NCBI RefSeq assembly: GCF_014645815.1
Contig: NZ_BMML01000003.1
Location: forward strand, 62,001 to 126,000
Reading direction: 5' to 3'
Length of the DNA: 64,000 nt
Origin: Streptomyces fuscichromogenes
GTDB lineage: Bacteria; Actinomycetota; Actinomycetes; Streptomycetales; Streptomycetaceae
The position numbers and the translations under genes were made by a program. Below are positions 59,061 through 64,000 of the stretch, piece after piece. Positions within the stretch are counted from its first letter, which is position 1. Every line of letters begins with the position of its first letter. The notes below the pieces were generated by a model. It was not told the DNA's origin. It was given only the letters and a program-made list of their open reading frames with translations, and did no database searches.

Positions 59061-62000
59061 TCACCTGGGCAGCCAGGCACGGATCGCCGCGGCCGTGCCG
59101 GCGGCCTCCCGGTGGAGCAGGGAGTAGTGGTCGCCGGGCAGGTCCGCGCCGTCGTGCGGCAGCGGCCAGTGCGGCCGCCAGTCGTCGCCTGGCGCGCCGC
59201 GCAGCATCTCCGCGGTGGGCCGGCCGCGCAGCAACAGGGCCGGTACCGGCGACGGTTCGGGCCGCCAGCTCTCCATCACACGGACGTACCCGCCGCCGAC
59301 GATCAGCAGGGAGTCGTCCAGCCGGTCGACCACCTCGGTGTCGAGCCCGGCACCCGCGGACATCAGCGCCTGCCCGCGCGCGTCCCCCCGGCGCAGCACA
59401 CCGGCATGGGAGTCGAGCAGCACCACCCCGGCAGGCGGCTCTCCCTCCGCCGCCAACTGGCGTGCCACGGCATGGGCGATGGCGCCGCCCGCGCAGTAGC
59501 CGACGAGGACCGGCGGCTGCTCGACGGGCAGCGAGCGCACGGTGTCGGCGTGCGCCCGCACCAGCGTGGCCACGCTGTCCGGAACGGCCCGCCGGATGCC
59601 GAAACCGGGATGCTCCAGCACATGCAGATCCCGCTCGCCGTCGAACTGCCCGGCCAGGCCGGTGGGCAGGCGCAGGTGCGGTGCCATGTAGTCGGGCAGG
59701 TAGACCAGCGGGACGCCGTCGCCGTGGGCGAGTTGGAGCGGCGGAACGGTGTGCCGGGCCCGCTCCTCGGCGGCGAAGACCGGCAGGGCGTACGACGCGA
59801 CGAAGCGCAACGTCATCGCCGCCTGCGGGCCTTCCTCGCGCAGGACACGGTGGTAGAGGGAGCTGAACCGGTAGGGGGAGGAGGCGAGTTGGGCGGGGAC
59901 GGGGACGGGGGCGGGGTCGGAGGTGTGTGCGAGCTCGGGCAGGGGTTGCCGAAGGCCGTCGGCAGGCTCCGTTCCCGGCGCCGCGCCCTCGTCGAGCAGC
60001 ACCCCGTGGATGTGTGCCGCCAGTTCGGGCAGCGTCGGGTACTCCAGGACGACCGTCGGTGACAGGCGGACCCGGGTGAACGCGCTGAGGCGGTTGCGGA
60101 CCTGGACCGCGGACAGGGAGTCGAAGCCGATCTCGGTGAAGGAGCGGTCCGCGGGCAGGGCGGACGGCTCCGTGAAGCCCAGCACCGCAGCGATCTCGGC
60201 ATGGATCAACTCGCTCAGCAGCGCGAGGTGTTCGGATGGCGCGACGGCGGCGAGCCGGTCGCGCCAGGCGCCCGGCGTCTGGGTGACGTCGACCGGGGGC
60301 GACGCGTCGACGGCGGCCCGGCCGCGCGGCAGCAGATCGGCGAGGACGGCCGGCGCGCCCGGCCCCGCCACGGCCCGCAGGTCCAGCGGTACCGGCACCA
60401 GGACCGGTTCGGGACGGCGCAGCGCCGCATCGAGGAGAGCGATGCCCTCCCGCTCGCCGACGGGCAGCGCACCCCCCTCGCGCAGCCGGTCCGGCGCGAC
60501 CCGGCCCGCCATGCCCGCCGCGTCCGCCGTGGTCCACGGCCCCCACGCCAACGACTGCGCGGGCAGGCCGCGGGCCACCCGATACCGGGCGAGCGCGTCC
60601 AGGAACCCGTTCGCGGCGGCGTAGTTCGACTGCCCCGGCCTGCCCAGCACGCCCGCGGCCGAGGAGTACAGCACGAAGGCCGTCAGACCGAGGTCCCGCG
60701 TCGCCTCGTGCAGATGCCAGGCACCGTCCGCCTTGGGCGCGAGCACGGCCGCGATCCGCTCGGGCGTCATGGCGTCCGTCACGCCGTCGTCCACCACACC
60801 GGCCAGGTGGAAGACGGCGGTGAGCGGCGGCCGACAGGACGCGACCAGCGCGTCGACGGCGGCGCGGTCGCGCACGTCGCACGCCACCACGCGTACGTCG
60901 GCGGTCAGTTCGTCCGCCCAGTCCGGGACCTTTCCACCGCGGCCGGCCAACAGCAGGTGCCTGACCCCGCGTTCGGCGACCAGGTACCGGGCCAGGCTCG
61001 CCCCGAGCGCACCGGTGCCCCCGGTCACGAGGACGGTCCCCTCGGGATCCAGGCCGGGGGGCTCGGCGGCCGGCGGATCGGCGGGGGCGAGCCGGGGCAC
61101 CCTGGCCACACCGGCACACAGGGCGAGTTCCGGTTCGCCGGAGCGCAGCGCAGCCGCCACGGCCGCCGGCGTGGCCACGCCACCCTGCCGGTCGACCAGC
61201 ACGAGCCGGCCCGGATGTTCGGCCCCGGCGCTACGGACGAACCCGGCGACGGCGGCCTCGGCCGGGTCGGGGGAGTCTCCGGTGGCGTTCCCGGTGAGGA
61301 CCAGCAGCCGTCCCGGCCGTACGTCGGCGGTCCACTCCCGCACCCGCGCCAGCACCGTAGCGAGCAGCGCCCGCACCCGGTCGGGCATGGGAGTGTCCGG
61401 GGGCAGGGCGGCGGCCGTCCCGGCCACATCGAGCACCTCGTGCTCGGGGTCCGTGCCGCCCTCCGGGCCGGCGGTGTCGGCCGCGGCCACGGGACGCCAG
61501 GCGAGCCGGTACGTCTCGGTCGGCGGCGGGGTCGCCGGGAGGGTCCGGGTGACCACGGACTCCACCGCCGCCACCGGCTGCCCGGCCCCGTCGGTGAGGG
61601 TGACGCCGAACTCGTCCGGGCCCAGCCGCCGTACGACCGCGCGCGCGGCGGCGGCACCGGTCGCGTACACCGTCACCCCGGAGCAGGTGACCGGCGCCTT
61701 CGGCTCGCCCGGCTCCTCGGCCAGCAGCGCGGCATGCAGGGCCGCGTCGAACAGGGCCGGGTGCAGGGTGTACGACCGCGCGGCCGCCGCTTCCCCGGGC
61801 GGCAGCGCCAGTTCGGCGAAGGTCTCGTCGTCCCGCCGCCACAGCGCGGTGACCGCGCGGAAGGCGGGCCCGTAGTGATGGCCCTGGTCGGCGAGGCGGT
61901 CGTAGTCGACGGCGATCCGCTCCGCGCCCACCGGCGGCCAGGCACCGGGCGCTTCCCGGGGCGGCGCCCCGGCCGGGGCGGTCGTCGCGGTGGCGTGCCG

Positions 62001-64000
62001 GGTCCACGGCTCGGATGTGCCGGCCCGACGGCCCCAGACGGTGACCGGCCGCCCGCCCGTCCCGTCCGGCGTCCCGGCCACCACCTGCAGCTGTGCCCCC
62101 TGCCCGGGAGCGAGGACGAGCGGGGCGTGCAGAGCGAGTTCGGCCAGCCGGACCGGCCCGGCGGAGCCGTCGGCGCGGGCCGCGGACTCGGCGAAGACGG
62201 TCGCGGGCACCACCACCCGGCCGCCGATCACATGGTCGGCCAGCCAGGGACGGCCGTCGAGGGAGAGTACGGCGGTGTGCCGGATCCCGGGCCCGTCGGC
62301 ATCGGGCACCGGCTCGCCCAGCAGCGGATGGCCGGACCCGCTCTGCGGCCGGACGGCGTCCAGCCAGTAGCGCTGCCGCCGGAAGGGGTGGGTCGGCAGC
62401 GGACGCCGTCGGGCACCGGAGCCCGCGTACACCGACCGCCACTCCACTCCGACCCCGTGCACGTGCAGCGCGGCCAGCGCCTCGACCGACGTCCGGGCGT
62501 CGCCGCAGGAGACGAACACCGCATCCGCGTCCGGCCCGACACACTCCTCCGCCGCCACGCCGAGTGCGGGGGACGGGCCGGCCTCCACGAAGGCCGTGAC
62601 GCCGTCCGCGGCGAGCACGCTCACCGCGTCGGCGAACCGGACCGTCTCACGGGCCTGCCGCACCCAGTGCCCGGCGGTGGCGAGCGCGCCGGTCTCCGCG
62701 CGCCCGGTCAGCGTGGACACGACCGGCACGGTCGGCCGCCGGTAGGTAACCGACTCGGCGACCGCGCGGTACTCGGCCAGCACCGGGTCCAGGAGCGGCG
62801 AGTGGAAGGCATGGCTCACCCGCAGCCGGCGCTGCGGCCGTCCGACGGCGGCGGCCAACGCCGTCACCGCGTCCTCGGGCCCGGACAGCACGACCGACTC
62901 CGGTCCGTTGACCGCCGCGACCGCGACGGCCCGCCCGGGAACCCGGTCGAGCAGCGGCGTCACCTCGGCCAGCGGCGCCCGGACCGCGATCATCGCGCCG
63001 CCCGCGGGCAGCGCCGCCATCAGCCGACCGCGTGCGGCGACCAGCCGTACCGCGTCGGCACGTGAGAACACCCCGGCGACATGGGCGGCGGCCAGCTCGC
63101 CGACCGAGTGTCCGACCAGACGGTCCGGGTGCACGCCGAAGCCGGCGAGGAGGGAGTGCAGGGCCACCGCGTAGGCGAAGAGCGCGGGTTGCGCGTAGTC
63201 GGTACGGTCCAGCAGGCCCGGGTCGTCGATCACGTCCAGCAGGGGGCGGTCGAGCCAGGGGGTGAACTCCGCGCACAGTTCCGTGAACGCCGCGTCGAAG
63301 GCGGGGAAGGCGGCCCGCAGGTCGCTGCCCATTCCGGGGCGCTGGGCTCCCTGGCCGGGGAAGAGCAGGGCCACCTTCGGCCGTGGGCGCGCGGTGCCCC
63401 GCAGCAGCGCCGGACCGTCCGCACCGGCGGCCAGCTCGCGCACCCCCCTGAGCAGGCCTTCGGCGTCCGGTGCCAGCACGGCCGCCCGGTGCGACAGCGG
63501 GGCCCGCGTCGTGGCCAGCGAGAACGCGACGTCGAGGGCGTCAGCGTCCTCCCGCACGTCGGTTAGCTCGACCGCCAGCCTCGCGGCATGAGCCCGCACC
63601 CCGGCCTCGTCACCCCCGCCGACCAGCCAGGGCAGCACCGGCAGCCTGCCCACCGCCAACCCCTCCGCACCTGCGCCGACGCCCTCGATACCCGCTTCGA
63701 CGCCCCCGCCGCCCGCTTCGACGCCCTCCGCATCGGCCCCACCACCGACCACTGGACCGACCACTGGACCGACCACTGGACCGACCGCTGGACCGACCGC
63801 TGGACCGACCGCTTTGCCGACCGCTTCACCGACCGTGGACCCGCCTGCCGGGCCGGTCGCCGGATCGATCGCGGGGCTGATCGCGGGACCGGCTGCCGGA
63901 TCGGTCGCCACATCGACCACCGGACTGACTGTGGGACTGATCGCCGGATCAACCGCCCGATCAACCGTCGGATCGGCTGCCGGAATAACCGCCGGGTCGG
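59061..64000 (-). CDS. Type I polyketide synthase, 3' part (AT-DH-KR-ACP-TE visible)
   Basis: The open frame runs off the right edge, so the KS, at least, lies outside. Numbering from 63920 as residue 1: the AT has GHSVGE (270-275) and HAFH (370-373), predicting malonyl-CoA. The DH has HVIGGRVVVP (His563) and LFDAALH (Asp724). The KR has GGTGALG, AGVVDDG (LDD-like, B type), a catalytic Ser in YSSAAG and Tyr1100. The ACP has GFDSL with Ser1268. The TE has GYCAGG with Cys1476 as nucleophile in place of Ser, and His1598. No ER. Low-complexity repeats (1-60) link KS to AT. The single module with terminal TE, followed by a halogenase, suggests an iterative or last module making a chlorinated or hydroxylated polyketide. 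Confidence 0.97.
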   Translation of the reverse strand, partial: DPAVIPAADPTVDRAVDPAISPTVSPVVDVATDPAAGPAISPAIDPATGPAGGSTVGEAVGKAVGPAVGPAVGPVVGPVVGPVVGGGADAEGVEAGGGGVEAGIEGVGAGAEGLAVGRLPVLPWLVGGGDEAGVRAHAARLAVELTDVREDADALDVAFSLATTRAPLSHRAAVLAPDAEGLLRGVRELAAGADGPALLRGTARPRPKVALLFPGQGAQRPGMGSDLRAAFPAFDAAFTELCAEFTPWLDRPLLDVIDDPGLLDRTDYAQPALFAYAVALHSLLAGFGVHPDRLVGHSVGELAAAHVAGVFSRADAVRLVAARGRLMAALPAGGAMIAVRAPLAEVTPLLDRVPGRAVAVAAVNGPESVVLSGPEDAVTALAAAVGRPQRRLRVSHAFHSPLLDPVLAEYRAVAESVTYRRPTVPVVSTLTGRAETGALATAGHWVRQARETVRFADAVSVLAADGVTAFVEAGPSPALGVAAEECVGPDADAVFVSCGDARTSVEALAALHVHGVGVEWRSVYAGSGARRRPLPTHPFRRQRYWLDAVRPQSGSGHPLLGEPVPDADGPGIRHTAVLSLDGRPWLADHVIGGRVVVPATVFAESAARADGSAGPVRLAELALHAPLVLAPGQGAQLQVVAGTPDGTGGRPVTVWGRRAGTSEPWTRHATATTAPAGAPPREAPGAWPPVGAERIAVDYDRLADQGHHYGPAFRAVTALWRRDDETFAELALPPGEAAAARSYTLHPALFDAALHAALLAEEPGEPKAPVTCSGVTVYATGAAAARAVVRRLGPDEFGVTLTDGAGQPVAAVESVVTRTLPATPPPTETYRLAWRPVAAADTAGPEGGTDPEHEVLDVAGTAAALPPDTPMPDRVRALLATVLARVREWTADVRPGRLLVLTGNATGDSPDPAEAAVAGFVRSAGAEHPGRLVLVDRQGGVATPAAVAAALRSGEPELALCAGVARVPRLAPADPPAAEPPGLDPEGTVLVTGGTGALGASLARYLVAERGVRHLLLAGRGGKVPDWADELTADVRVVACDVRDRAAVDALVASCRPPLTAVFHLAGVVDDGVTDAMTPERIAAVLAPKADGAWHLHEATRDLGLTAFVLYSSAAGVLGRPGQSNYAAANGFLDALARYRVARGLPAQSLAWGPWTTADAAGMAGRVAPDRLREGGALPVGEREGIALLDAALRRPEPVLVPVPLDLRAVAGPGAPAVLADLLPRGRAAVDASPPVDVTQTPGAWRDRLAAVAPSEHLALLSELIHAEIAAVLGFTEPSALPADRSFTEIGFDSLSAVQVRNRLSAFTRVRLSPTVVLEYPTLPELAAHIHGVLLDEGAAPGTEPADGLRQPLPELAHTSDPAPVPVPAQLASSPYRFSSLYHRVLREEGPQAAMTLRFVASYALPVFAAEERARHTVPPLQLAHGDGVPLVYLPDYMAPHLRLPTGLAGQFDGERDLHVLEHPGFGIRRAVPDSVATLVRAHADTVRSLPVEQPPVLVGYCAGGAIAHAVARQLAAEGEPPAGVVLLDSHAGVLRRGDARGQALMSAGAGLDTEVVDRLDDSLLIVGGGYVRVMESWRPEPSPVPALLLRGRPTAEMLRGAPGDDWRPHWPLPHDGADLPGDHYSLLHREAAGTAAAIRAWLPR
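63745..63836. repeat. 12-bp tandem repeat encoding V-G-P-V type units in the PKS linker
   Basis: About seven units of ACTGGACCGACC with drift encode repeats of V-V-G-P, A-V-G-P and related tetrapeptides between the KS (off-window) and AT. The coding frame is kept, so the number of copies can vary without frameshift. Confidence 0.85.

Noticed and set aside
63745..63836. Regular repeat considered as a CRISPR-like array
   Set aside because: Period is 12 bp without spacers and the repeats stay in the PKS reading frame.

Overview
The window is very GC-rich, with codon third positions almost all G or C, frequent GTG and TTG starts, Tat signals and actinobacterial enzyme families (F420-type LLM oxidoreductase, P450 with its own ferredoxin, type I PKS). 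It looks like a Streptomyces chromosome, probably an accessory or arm-proximal region. I see no tRNA, rRNA, CRISPR array, complete insertion sequence or phage module. One dispersed-repeat arm, one eroded gene and one stretch of lower GC are the only signs of rearrangement.

Layout. 0-7.2 kb: a divergent RpiR regulator/SIS sugar isomerase pair, a FUSC-type membrane protein, a GNAT acetyltransferase, an exported polysaccharide deacetylase and an alpha/beta hydrolase. 7.5-15.4 kb: small redox and detoxification genes (LLM oxidoreductase coupled to an SRPBCC protein, HxlR, SDR, dihydrolipoyl dehydrogenase, VOC, ArsR, zinc-less MDR, TetR). 15.6-20.5 kb: a DedA/response regulator/histidine kinase operon flanked by two paralogous multispanning membrane proteins whose promoters carry the same 11-bp-period direct repeat. 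20.5-26.0 kb: three secreted hydrolases (tannase-like esterase, GH3 protein, M4 metalloprotease). 26.0-28.4 kb: lower GC with an orphan membrane protein. 28.4-31.3 kb: two regulator/enzyme pairs (HxlR/MDR and TetR/isochorismatase-like) with visible operators.

31.3-45.1 kb is the most notable block. A glutamine-synthetase-like gamma-glutamyl ligase and a cytochrome P450 are transcribed leftwards. Divergent from them run a [3Fe-4S]-type ferredoxin, a ferredoxin reductase, an acetoacetate-decarboxylase-fold protein, a CHMS-dehydrogenase-like ALDH, a homoprotocatechuate 2,3-dioxygenase-like protein, an FAH-family hydrolase and a TetR regulator. Then come an APC permease, a PuuC-like ALDH, a PuuD-like gamma-glutamyl hydrolase and a convergent MarR regulator. 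The block combines Puu-type gamma-glutamylation logic with a P450 system and an HPC-type meta-cleavage set. I infer catabolism of an aromatic or otherwise hydroxylatable amine. An almost invariant dyad lies at both divergent promoters, before the permease and, degenerately, before marR.

45.1-50.3 kb: an exported carbohydrate locus (lyase-like jelly roll, GH95-like and GH97 enzymes) with a good sigma-70-type promoter and an operator-like dyad. 50.3-57.6 kb: an orphan squalene/phytoene-synthase family protein, an epoxide hydrolase, an MFS exporter with a C-terminal monooxygenase-like domain, a decayed YoaK/DUF1275-like remnant, an APC permease and a secreted PAF-acetylhydrolase-like esterase. 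57.5 kb to the end: the 3' part of a biosynthetic cluster read leftwards, with a type I PKS (AT-DH-KR-ACP-TE visible, its N-terminal part beyond the window) followed by a flavin-dependent halogenase-like enzyme.
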